Shown here piece after piece: positions 18,783-28,490 of a stretch of 64,000 nt of DNA; the stretch's first letter is position 1; each line of letters begins with the position of its first letter. Below the pieces are notes generated by a model. It did not search any database, had not been told where the DNA came from, and worked only from the letters and a program-made list of their open reading frames with translations. Source of the DNA: Blepharisma stoltei (Eukaryota > Ciliophora > Heterotrichea > Heterotrichida > Blepharismidae). Made by a program: the position numbers and the translations under genes. The stretch is taken from the NCBI GenBank assembly GCA_914767885.1, contig CAJZBQ010000027.1, forward strand, positions 434,001 to 498,000, in the 5' to 3' direction.

Positions 18783-21700
18783 ATGTTACCAGCAAAAGGC
18801 AATAGTACTGACGTCTTTTCACGCTCAAGCTTTCAAATCGAAGGTGAAATTCATTACAAATACGCTGAGTTCACCCTCAAAAGCACTTACAAAAACCTTT
18901 CTTCTAATGCAATCGAAGGAGAAATCATTATTCCGATCATTTCTGATTTTCAGCTATACAACTTCTTGTGCAAGATTGATGGGAAAAGCTGCGACACTAG
19001 CCTAGTAGAAAATACTCCTCCACTAAAGACTTATGATAATGCAGCCATTGATCAAAAAAACAAATATATCTTGCAGCAATTAGAAAAAAGCGATTTATAT
19101 TTATTTAATCTTGGACTCATCGAACCAAACTCAGAAATCTCATATGAAATTTCATATGCTTGCAAAACTGAAGAGCAGCTAGTAGAAAATACTTTTAAAT
19201 TAAAAATTCCTCATGAATTTTTCCAACACGTTGATGAAGAAGATAAAGAAATCCTTTCAGGGAGATTTGTTATAAAGAATCCATTGTCAGATCAAACAGA
19301 AACTCATGACTTAGAAATCGGCAACTATATTGTTCTAGACAACAAGCATTATGCAGCAGCATTACAAAATATTGATAGAAAGCAAGACTTAGAAATTACT
19401 TATTATTATGAAACCCCAAAAGTACCTTTTGTAATTGTACAAGAAGATCCTAGGACTAATAGGCATGCTTTTCATTTGTCATACACCCCTGATAAAAGCT
19501 TAACGAATCTTAGTGGATGGGAACAAAAAGGTGAATTTGTGTTGATCCTTGACAGATCAGGCTCTATGTCTGGCGCAAGAATTAAACTTGCCAGAGAAGC
19601 AGCTGCTTTATTCATCCGTTCTCTTCCAGAAGACTCATTTTTTAACATTGTTAGCTTTGGCTCCTCTTACAACAAAATGTATAATGAAAATAAGAAATAT
19701 GACTCTTGCACAGTAGAAGAGGCTACTAGAACAGTAATTCAATATGATGCTAATATGGGAGGAACAAACATCTACGACCCTATCAAATTTGTATTAGAAT
19801 CTCCAAGAAAGCCAGGATATCCATTGAGTATCTTTTTATTGACTGATGGAGACGTTGAGAGAAGAGACCAAGTTTTAAATATAATTAAAGACAAAAGAGA
19901 TGGGGCTAGAATCAGCACAATTGGCATTGGAAATGATTATGAAATTTTAATAAATCAAGCTGCAAAAGAAGGAAATGGAGTTGCATATAGAATCAAAACT
20001 GAAAATGAAATTAAACCAGCTGTTATTGGCTCACTTAAGCAATCTTTAATTCCTGCTCTTACCAATATCCAACTTTCAGATTACAGCAAATTTGATTTTG
20101 TAAACCCAAGCACTCCTTTCCACATATATGCTGGAAGCTCTATTGATATTGCTGGTATATGGAAGGCAGGAGTATTCCCTGAGAAAATTTATTTCCAATA
20201 TTATAGCGAAATTATAGGAGTCAATGAAAATGTTGACATTGAAATAAACCAGGATGAGATTGTTAGTCACAGTGCAATAATAGCAATTGAAGGGAAAAAT
20301 TGGACTGGATCTCTTGGTGGCAATAATGAAAGGATGAATCTAAAAGTAATCGATTATCTTGGAATTCCAGGTCTAGTAAAATACCTGAAAAAGCCTGCTA
20401 GTGTATTTGGAACCGGTGGATTATTTGGAAATACAGCTTTTCAGGGTGGGCTATTTGGAAACACAGCAAATCAAGGAGGACTATTTGGAAACACAGCAAA
20501 TCAGGGTGGGCTATTTGGAAATGCACAAAATCAAGGTGGGTTATTTGGAAATACAACCAATCAAGGAGGAATGTTTGGAAATACAGCAAATACTGGAGGA
20601 TTGTTTGGAAATGCAGTAATACCACCTAGAGCTGCTTCAAGAGTTAAAAGGGCAGTAAAACCTAAAGTTGCTCGAGCTAAAAAACCTCAGCCTCAAGCAA
20701 AACAGCAAGATCCTCAAAGTCCAGCTACAGCACGGACACTCCGAAGCTCAAAGAAAGTACCTGAAGCAGCCATTCCTACACCAGCAACAAAAAGACGAAG
20801 AGTTGCTCAGAAAAAACTAATAAAACAAGCCATGAAAATCGATCAATTTATGATTCCAAAAAATAAAATACAAAGAATTGTCAGAGATTTTTCTGATGAT
20901 GTAGTTCCCAATATGAGAATCAAACAAGATGCTTACAAAGCATTCCAAGAAGCTGCGGAGGCATATTTAATTGAAGTCTTTACAATGTCAAATGATGTTG
21001 CTGATGATAATAAAAGAATTACTGTAAGAGATGTAGATATACAAGAAGCAATCAAAAAAATTGATAATGAAAAAATGGATATTGAAGAAGAAGAAGAAAA
21101 GAAGCCAAAAGGTAGAGGGAAAAAGCAAGCAGTCGTAAAAGAAGAGAGCGAAAGTGAAGAAGAGCAACCATCACGAAGAACACGATCTGGTAGAAAATTC
21201 TCTGAAAAGAAAATTGAACCAAAAAAAGTAAAGAAACAAGCTAAGACACCTTTTAAAGTAGCTAAAAAAGAAGAAAGTGAAGAAGAAATGCCAACAAGAG
21301 TTACAAGGTCGGGGAAAAAAATCTCAGCAAATCAAACTCAAGTGAAGAAGCAAACCAAACCTAAAAAAGAGATAGATAAGGAAGAATCTCAAAATATCAC
21401 AGCAAAATCACCTAAAAAGCCTCAAAGAAAAATAGACGTCACTGTATTTCCACAAAAAAGAGGAAGAGGTAAAAATGACAACCCTGACCCACCAACCAAA
21501 AAAATAAAAAATCCTAATGATATTAACACTGCAAGTGAGCAGACAACTCAGCCACAAACACCAATAAGCCCGCCAGCATATACACCATGCTCAAATCCGT
21601 GCATTGATGTTGGATATGAAGTCGAAAAACTGATGCATTTACAAAAGATTGATGGACATTGGAGTTCATCATCTGATCTATCTGATATTATCAATAATTT

Positions 21701-21878
21701 GGTTTGTTCTAAAATTGATATAACAAATATGAATGACAAAAGAACAACTGCATTGGTTGTAGCTGTTTTAGATGAAAGATGTCATGACTACATATGCTTG
21801 TGGGATTTAGTTGCAGTAAAGGCAAGAAGATGGATGGGGAAGAATAAGCAAAGCGAAATGAAGCTTGCTGATTTTTAA
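18783..21878 (+). CDS. VIT-vWA protein with GLFG repeats and histone-H3-like fold
   Basis: 1031 aa, uninterrupted. VIT domain (about 1-140). vWA domain (about 250-420) with an intact metal-ion site, DRSGSMSG, and downstream GGTN. A beta-rich segment follows to about 540. Residues 545-614 hold seven tandem 10-residue units of the GLFGNTANQG type. Then a basic AT-hook-like linker (RTLRSSKK). Residues about 677-775 resemble a histone H3 core: IPKNKIQRIVRDF, MRIKQDAYKAFQEAAEAYL, KRITVRDVDIQEAIKKI. Next come acidic/basic repeats (RTRSGRKFSEKK, RVTRSGKKIS). The last 95 residues (LMHLQKIDGHWSS ... CLWDLVAVKARRWM) match the C-terminal region of VWA5A-type proteins, so the GLFG and histone parts sit inside an otherwise familiar protein. 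Nuclear or nuclear-pore role suspected; not known. Confidence 0.85.
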   Translation: MLPAKGNSTDVFSRSSFQIEGEIHYKYAEFTLKSTYKNLSSNAIEGEIIIPIISDFQLYNFLCKIDGKSCDTSLVENTPPLKTYDNAAIDQKNKYILQQLEKSDLYLFNLGLIEPNSEISYEISYACKTEEQLVENTFKLKIPHEFFQHVDEEDKEILSGRFVIKNPLSDQTETHDLEIGNYIVLDNKHYAAALQNIDRKQDLEITYYYETPKVPFVIVQEDPRTNRHAFHLSYTPDKSLTNLSGWEQKGEFVLILDRSGSMSGARIKLAREAAALFIRSLPEDSFFNIVSFGSSYNKMYNENKKYDSCTVEEATRTVIQYDANMGGTNIYDPIKFVLESPRKPGYPLSIFLLTDGDVERRDQVLNIIKDKRDGARISTIGIGNDYEILINQAAKEGNGVAYRIKTENEIKPAVIGSLKQSLIPALTNIQLSDYSKFDFVNPSTPFHIYAGSSIDIAGIWKAGVFPEKIYFQYYSEIIGVNENVDIEINQDEIVSHSAIIAIEGKNWTGSLGGNNERMNLKVIDYLGIPGLVKYLKKPASVFGTGGLFGNTAFQGGLFGNTANQGGLFGNTANQGGLFGNAQNQGGLFGNTTNQGGMFGNTANTGGLFGNAVIPPRAASRVKRAVKPKVARAKKPQPQAKQQDPQSPATARTLRSSKKVPEAAIPTPATKRRRVAQKKLIKQAMKIDQFMIPKNKIQRIVRDFSDDVVPNMRIKQDAYKAFQEAAEAYLIEVFTMSNDVADDNKRITVRDVDIQEAIKKIDNEKMDIEEEEEKKPKGRGKKQAVVKEESESEEEQPSRRTRSGRKFSEKKIEPKKVKKQAKTPFKVAKKEESEEEMPTRVTRSGKKISANQTQVKKQTKPKKEIDKEESQNITAKSPKKPQRKIDVTVFPQKRGRGKNDNPDPPTKKIKNPNDINTASEQTTQPQTPISPPAYTPCSNPCIDVGYEVEKLMHLQKIDGHWSSSSDLSDIINNLVCSKIDITNMNDKRTTALVVAVLDERCHDYICLWDLVAVKARRWMGKNKQSEMKLADF
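20416..20625 (+). repeat. Tandem 30-bp repeat coding for GLFG units
   Basis: Seven in-frame copies of a 30-bp unit (consensus GGACTATTTGGAAACACAGC plus about ten variable bases). The copies differ mostly at third positions and at the AATCAAGGA/AATCAGGGT linker. Confidence 0.9.
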
Positions 21879-22003
21879 TATAATAAATAATATCTTATCA
21901 ATTAAATAATTTGGTGATATATAAATTATGAATCTGAATTATTAAGAATTTTATCAATTTCACATTATTTTTAACCAATAAAAAATGTAAATGATTAAGA
22001 TCG

Positions 22004-24740
22004 TTATAAGTTTTCTTCATCGCTATTTTCTTCTTTACTTTGCAAAAGCTTATCAAGGTTAATAGGAACTCCTTTTCCCGGATTTGATTTTCGGCTTATA
22101 AAATTAAGTCCTTTTCCAGTCAGCAAGTTATGCTTACTACCCCTTCCGTGAGCGAACAAAACCATTAGAAAAATTCCTTTTTTTTACATAGAAGCCCACT
22201 CTCTGTGATCAACAAAAAATTTATTTAATATAAAAATTATGATAGATAATGATAATTATTATAATGAAATTTCTAGCTCATCCTATTTAATTTTAAATAC
22301 CTCGCATTTTAAAATATAAATTTTACTATTTGGTTTCCATTTTTGCAAATTGGGATTTTTAATATATTTAAATTTTAAAAAAAAAAACCCTCCATAACAA
22401 ACAAACTTTTTTGTTTACTCACTGAGGGAGGGAGTTAGTAAAATCATCAGTAGTTTTTTCTTTAGTGTTGAACGCACATGCTCTTTCTTTTTCAATTAAA
22501 GTTTTTTCTTGTGCCATCATTTCATTCCTCTTCAAATGCACATCATATTCCAGCTTATTTAAACTTTCTTCTTTAGCCTTAAGCATTTCATGCTCTTTTT
22601 TTAAGTTAATTTGAGCTTCCTTAATTTTTTCTTTTTCTGTATTTATTTCAATTTCTTTTTTCTTTAATTCTTCTGTTTTTTCTTCAATTTCCCTGTTTTC
22701 TATTTCTAAATTAGAGATCATGATGTTTATGCCATTTTCCCTTTGTTGGACTAGGCTTAGCTTTTCTTGGCATTCCTCTAATACCTCCTTTTTGATAGCT
22801 TCCTTCATTTGTCTTCTATCTCGTGAAAGAATAGCTTCAAGGTCAATATTTTTCTTTTTAGAGTCTTCTAATAGTTGCTTTAATGATATAATTTCCGATT
22901 GTAATGCATTTATTTCGGTATCATCTTTTTGGAAAAGCATTTTTTCTTCAAGTTCAGATTTTTGCTTTTTAATTGTGTCTTGATAAGCAGAAATATAACT
23001 ATCAGATTCTTTTAGATGATTTATGTAGCTTTCTATTTCGAGCTTTTGTGTCTCGATAATATTTTTGAGATCCTTTTCATAATTTTCAAACTCTTCTGTT
23101 TTTTCTTGCTCTTTTCTAAAATATTTATTTTCAATTTCTTTTTCTACAGCCTCATAGTAATTTTTTTTGAAATTTTCAAAATCTGCCTCTTTTTGCTTTA
23201 AATCAAGCTTCATATTTTCATATAATTCGCTTTTGCTTTTCAAGACTTCAAGCTTATTTTCATAATCTTTTTGCAGAAATTCTTTTTCTATATCAAGATC
23301 TTTTGCTTTCTTTTCATAGATCTGAATTTTATTTTCACCATTTTCTTTTAGCTCCTCTGCTTTTTTCATTTGTTCTGATATTTTCTCTTTCATGAAATTA
23401 TTTTCTTCCTCTTGCTGCTTTTGATAAATCTCAAACTCTTCTTTTTCTGCTACGAATGATTCTTTGGATTTTTCTAATAAAAATCTTTGTCGATCTAATT
23501 CGATATCCTTTTCGTTGATTTTCTTTTCTTTTTCGCTCAAAGAAAACTCAATAAGCTTTATTTCACTTAATTTTTTATCAATATCTTTTTGTTTCATCAT
23601 ATACTCAGTGTCATTTTTTTCTTTTATTGAAATTAAATCAAATTCTTTTTGGCTATTTTTTTTCTCTTTTTTTCTTATAAGCTTTTCTTTTTCTGCTACT
23701 TCTCTTTCCTTTTCAGAAATTTTTCTATCAATCTCATCAAATCTTTTTTCCCTTTCATTTAGTTTTTCTTCTCTATATTCAATCATTTTTTCTCTCTCCA
23801 TGATTTTTCGTTCTCGCTCTTTTAAATCCTGCTCCTTTTCATAACAATTTTTTTCTCTTTCCCTGATTTCTTTTTCAGTTTCTTTTTGATTTTCTTTTAT
23901 TTCTGTTTCCATTTCATTTATTCTCATGTCAAGCTCATTTAATTCACTTTCTTTGATTTTCAATTCGGTTTCTTTCATTTTTACTATTTTTTCTCTTTCT
24001 TTCAGCTCTTTTTCAGTATCTTCTAATCTTTCTTCTTTTTCTATGGCCTTATTTTTATTTTCCAGATTTTCTTCAAACATTTTATTCGCTTGATCTTGCC
24101 TTTCTTTAATTTTCTTTTCTTTTTCTTTAAGCAATGCATCATATTTTGCTAAAAATTTTTCTGTTTCTGCTAGTTTGATTTTTGCTCTTTTGATTTCTTC
24201 ATATTCGATTTCCATGCTGTTTTTCATTTCTTCTAAAATTTCTTTCCCTTTTTTAGCTGATCATGACTCTGTGGATGATGAATTCAAACTTAAAGCGATT
24301 TTATTTAAATTCTCTTTGGTTTTTTCAATATCATTTTTTTCTATGAGCAGCTTATCGACAGCCTTTTGTATATATTTGATAGTATTTTCAAATGACTCTT
24401 CATCTATATTAAAAGAAAAGCTGCCATCGATTCTTTGAATTTCTCCTTCAACCCTCTTTACTAGTCTCTCATCAAATGTTCTTGAGCTTTGGTTTATCAA
24501 TAAATCCTCGAGAATGCTGCAATCTCTTTCAGTTTTTTTGTACATCATATCCAAACTTGCCTGCTCATATGTAGGAATATTGTTCATGACTAAATGTGGA
24601 ACTCGCGGCTTTGGAACTGTGCTTGATAGAGTTCTTGGAGTTAGAAAAACTCGAGGCGAATTTCGTTTAGAATTAAATGCCGAATTTCTTCGGTTTACAA
24701 AGTCTGCTGATCCATGTGTTCGAATTGGAGAGTCTGTCAT
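22004..24740 (-). CDS. Long coiled-coil protein, one MITE-IES
   Basis: 811 aa after removing the MITE at 22135-22437 (2436 nt in frame). Start MTDSPIRTHGSADF at 24740; TGA at about 24258 is Trp (STESWSAKK). The first 90 residues are Ser/Pro-rich. From about residue 90 to 770 it is almost continuous coiled coil, dominated by EKE/KEKEK heptads with short Ile/Leu/Phe stripes. The MITE separates the last 40 or so residues (KHNLLTGKGLNFISR ... NSDEENL). Composition suggests a long rod such as a cytoskeletal or basal-body component. I cannot assign a family; similarity searches with such sequence are prone to false matches. Confidence 0.85.
22135..22437 (+). mobile_element. MITE-IES near the 3' end of the coiled-coil gene
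   Basis: Left TA-CTACCCCTTCCGTGAGC, right ACTGAGGGAGGGAG-TTA; 301 bp removed. AACCATTAGAAAAATTCC on the left gives the forward orientation, antisense to its host. Confidence 0.85.
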
Positions 24741-25017
24741 ATTTTAAGAAAAATTATTACATTTAAATGAATATAAATTTATTTTAATCAAGTTTAGCAA
24801 AAAGGAGATTTGGTTTCTCCCTGCAAACTTCTATGACGTATAAACTTGGCTATTACGTATTTTCAACTTTCAAATATTTTAATTTTAAAATCTAAATAAA
24901 ATCTTTTATTAAAAATTGAAAAGTTTATTTTTAATTAGCTTAAATAAGCTTTCTAATATTAAAAATCTTTAATATTTAGTATTTTACAATAAAATTTTAG
25001 AATTTTATAATTTCTAA

Positions 25018-27578
25018 ATGGAAAGACTTGACATTGGGATCCCTAGAGGATACTGGTCAACAATAAACTGCAAAGGAGATCTGCCTCGACCAAAAAGCGG
25101 CCATTCAGCTGTACAGTACAAAGGTCGAGAAATGTATGTTTTTGGTGGATTTGATGGAAACACAGTCTTAAATGAGCTTGGGTGTCTAGATCTCTATACA
25201 CAAACATGAACAAAACTTCATGAAGAATCCAGTCCAGGCCCTAATATGCCTTCACCAAGATGCTCTCATGCAGCTGCTATTAATAAGCAAACTGGTTGTA
25301 TGTATTATCCAAGACTTCTTTTTTCGGGCTATATCGATATCTTCCGATATCAACTGAATGTTGGAAATCAACTCCAGAGGCAAATCCACTTGCTACAGGA
25401 GATATATATTGTGAAAGCAAAAAGGAGGCTCAGGATATATATTTTTGGAGGTAGTGGGCAGCATTTTGGATATTCTAATAAAGCTGATTTGTTCAAATAT
25501 ACCATTAGTACTAAGGCGTGAAATGAAGTTTTATGTATTGGAGAAGCTCCAAGTGCAAGATATGGACATTCTATGCAATGCATTAATGGTAATTTGCTTA
25601 TTTTTGGCGGATCAGATGGGTTCAAATTTTTCGGTGATTTGTATTTACTTGACTTAAGCAATCTTATCTGGCAAAAAGTAAAAACAAAAGGCACTTCTCC
25701 ACCTATAAGATACAAACACAGCGCTTTATGCTATGGAGATAAAATGCTGATTATTGGCGGAGGAGATACTACTTCCCATTATGGCGATGTTTGAACATTA
25801 GATTCTACTTTTACATGGTCTCAAATTTCTAATAATATTGTTCCTTCAGGAAGATCATGCCACACAGCAGAAATCTGCGGAAATGAGATTTACTTATTTG
25901 GAGGAGGCCTTGAAAAACGATATGCCGATCTATGAAAATACTGCTTAACAAAAAATGAATGAACCGAAGTGGCTCAAAGAGGCCCTGCACAGCCACCAAG
26001 AAATTTTCACTCATCTGTACTATGTGATGAATATATTGTTTTATTCGGAGGAAATTTAAACCAAGATACAAATAATAGGTCAAATGATACTTTAGTCTAT
26101 AGGCTAGCTGACTATTTACCTGTTTATAGATCGCCTCTATTGCAATTGGAAGAATGGTTAGATAGACCTGGCACTCATGCTGACACAAGGTTGATTTTTG
26201 AAGATGGCGAATTATATTCTCAGCAGTCCTTATTGAAATTTAGAGTGCCTTTGCTTCATCAATTTATTGAGCAATTTGGAAACCAAAAATTAATAAGAGT
26301 TCCTTGCAGTATCAAAATAGGAAGAGCTTTATGCAGTTTTATATATAAAGATGAGCTTGATATGACATTAAATACAACAGATGCTTTGAATCTCCTATCA
26401 ATCGCGACGAAATATGGAATTTCATCATTAATGACCAAGATAATTTTATATTTATTTTATAATGTATCTCATGAAAATGTTATAGAAGTTACAAACTGTC
26501 TTAGTCAAAATAGTATAGGCGGTATTTTGCATAGAAATGAACTTAGAGCTAATAGAGCTAAATATATTCACGAGCAAGGGCATAGGCCAGAATTATCAAG
26601 TATGATACGCCTAATTATAATAAATATAGACATTTCAACTGGTATCTGTTATTATATTTTCATTTTAAGTATGATAACGGTTGACTGGTAAAATGCTATA
26701 TTTATTGATATTAGGCATAGCTTCTGAAAATTTAGAAAAGCTCACAGAAAAACTATATTTTTCTTATATAAAATATATAGTAGAATTTTTTGAGGATTTG
26801 CAAAGGAAAAGAATTTATTCGCCACAAAAAGTTGAAAGCATTGTCAATATAGACGTGCAAAACCAATTAAAAAAGAAAAAAGATAAAAAAGTTAAAGAAG
26901 AAGGTAAATTTTTGATATTTGATGAAGAGAATAGCTTGTATAACAGTTTGGAGCTTTTACATAATGATGATCAATCAAAAGATCTTACATTAATAGCAGA
27001 GGGAGGAGAAATAAAGGTGCATTCTTTTATGATGGTTTCTGGGAGCATCTTTTTTAGATCATTAATATTAAACCCATTTGCAGAGTCTCAAGAAAATCAA
27101 ATTCAAATTGATACTGTCCCTATAGAAGCTTTAATCCCGTTAACAAAATATATTACATGCTTAGAAAATCTCAAATTAATTTTTATGCATATCATTCATT
27201 AACATATAAAAAATTAGAGATTAAATTCATATATAAATACAATGTGCATATATGTTCGTATACATTTATTTAGGGTCTCAAGGAATAAAAGAAATTTCTA
27301 TAGAAGAGCAGTCACAATTAGTCCCTTATGCTGATTATCTTCAGCTTACAAATCCAGATTTAAAAGATATTATAGGCGCTTCAATTGATGATATAATATC
27401 AAAGGAAAATGTTTTTGAGTACTTAAATATTGCGCATCAAATGCAAGCTGCAGTGATGAAGAAGAAAATCATAGAGTATTTCATTGAAAATTATGCAGAG
27501 TTTGTAGAAAGAGAAGAAATGTCAGCTCTTCCTGTGGAAATTTTAGTAGAGCTTCATAGATGGAGAGCCAAAATATAA
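25018..27578 (+). CDS. Kelch-BTB protein with three short IESs
   Basis: 737 aa after removing 135, 100 and 112 bp. Six kelch-type blades (about 1-330), each with a FGG or IGG core: MYVFGGFDGN, MYIFGGSGQH (made by excision), LLIFGGSDG, MLIIGGGDTT, IYLFGGG, IVLFGGNLN. Then two BTB domains: DTRLIFEDGELYS (about 380) and KDLTLIAEGGEIKVHSFMMV (about 590). Excision of the third IES recreates LTKYIYLGSQGI, a typical BTB helix. Five TGA codons encode the expected blade Trp (for example QTWTKL). Such proteins act as actin or cytoskeletal adaptors or as Cullin-3 substrate receptors; I cannot choose between these from sequence. Confidence 0.9.
25303..25439. mobile_element. In-frame IES without stop codons, 135 bp
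   Basis: Bounded by TA at 25303 and 25438. It is a multiple of three and has no stop, so the unexcised gene is still translatable. Removal gives GCMYIFGGSG, a canonical kelch strand; retention would insert 45 residues. Confidence 0.7.
26612..26713. mobile_element. Short IES, 100 bp
   Basis: TA 26612-26613 to TA 26712-26713; excision joins SSMIR to LGIASENLEKL in frame, whereas retention gives a stop after about 28 codons. Confidence 0.75.
27149..27262. mobile_element. Short IES, 112 bp
   Basis: TA 27149-27150 to TA 27261-27262. Removal gives LTKYIYLGSQ, a BTB-domain hallmark, from two separate frames. Confidence 0.8.
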
Positions 27579-27792
27579 AATAAATCATTAAGATAATAAT
27601 AATTAAAAAAACAAACTGCTAATCCTTTAGTGAGAGAACAGTAATCAAAAATATTCTTGAGTTTTGAGAAAATTCACCTTTCAATGGCAATAATATTTTT
27701 TATATAAATATTTGCTATGCTACTAATAATTATCATAAAAAACTATCAGAGAAATTATTATATTTAGACATTATATCAAAAGCATAAATTTA

Positions 27793-28009
27793 TATAGGTA
27801 AATCCTATAAATTGCCTAATATGGGCTATGGATGAAGATAGGAGCTCTCCAGTTGGTGAGGACAGCTCAAATTGATCAAAAAAACTGGAAAATTGGTAAT
27901 TGAGCCTCTTATTATTCAATTACCAACTCTTCAGTCGGTTCGACCAACTGGAGAACTCCTCAATTCATCTATAAGCCCATGTCCAGCCAATTTATAGGAT
28001 TTACCTATA
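27793..28009. repeat. Foldback element of about 215 bp
   Basis: Outer arms TATAGGTAAATCCTATAAAT and ATTTATAGGATTTACCTATA are perfect reverse complements. Inner segments continue the pairing with mismatches: GGGCTATGGATGAA with TTCATCTATAAGCCC, and CTCTCCAGTTGGT with ACCAACTGGAGAA. TA at both tips suggests an IES. Confidence 0.75.
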
Positions 28010-28121
28010 AATTAAATTTGATTATAAGTTTCAATTCTTTGCAACTGCGAATATACAAAAATTTGTAACCCATAAAGAGATTAAAATTAGATTTAAAAAC
28101 TTTATATAGAATTTGAGATAT

Positions 28122-28446
28122 TACTCCCCCCTTCTGTAAGTGAACAAAACAATTGGATAATCCATATTTTTTGCCTAAAAATCTAGCGAATAAAATATTT
28201 TTTATGAAAAAAAAATGATATATGAGTGAAAATGATTATAATGAAATCTTTAGCTAATTCTGTTTAATTTTTAACAGCTTGCATTTTAAAACATAAATTT
28301 CACAAATTAAATAAATATTTGCTTTCCAACTTTTCCGAATTAAGATTTTAAAAAATCGAGAAAAAAAATTACGAAAATTATATATATAATTTTTTAAGCC
28401 CTGCAAGCAAACAAATTTTTATTGAATGTATAATGGGCAGCAGTTA
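28122..28446 (+). mobile_element. MITE (main family), intergenic, right end decayed
   Basis: Left TA-CTCCCCCCTTCTGTAAGTG with AACAATTGGATAATCC; the characteristic core TAGCTAATTCTGTTTAATTT is present. The right end has lost most of its inverted repeat (AATGGGCAGCAG-TTA). Confidence 0.7.
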
Positions 28447-28490
28447 TAACAAAAGATAATAAAAGCAGTAGAATTAAAATTAATTGTCAA

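Larger units (their letters stand above)
27579..28490. other. Intergenic region with foldback and MITE
   Basis: Convergent gap between genes ending at 27578 (+) and 28491 (-). It holds the foldback at 27793-28009 and the MITE at 28122-28446; the rest is AT-rich and unremarkable. Confidence 0.5.

Noticed and set aside
20398-20625. Open frames on both strands over the GLFG repeat
   Set aside because: Alternative readings of the 30-bp tandem unit; only the frame continuous with VIT-vWA makes sense.
23016-23844. Long plus-strand open frames (rich in Phe/Ser) opposite the coiled-coil gene
   Set aside because: They are the antisense reading of EKE/KEK codons; composition is low complexity and the minus strand carries an 811-aa gene across the same region.
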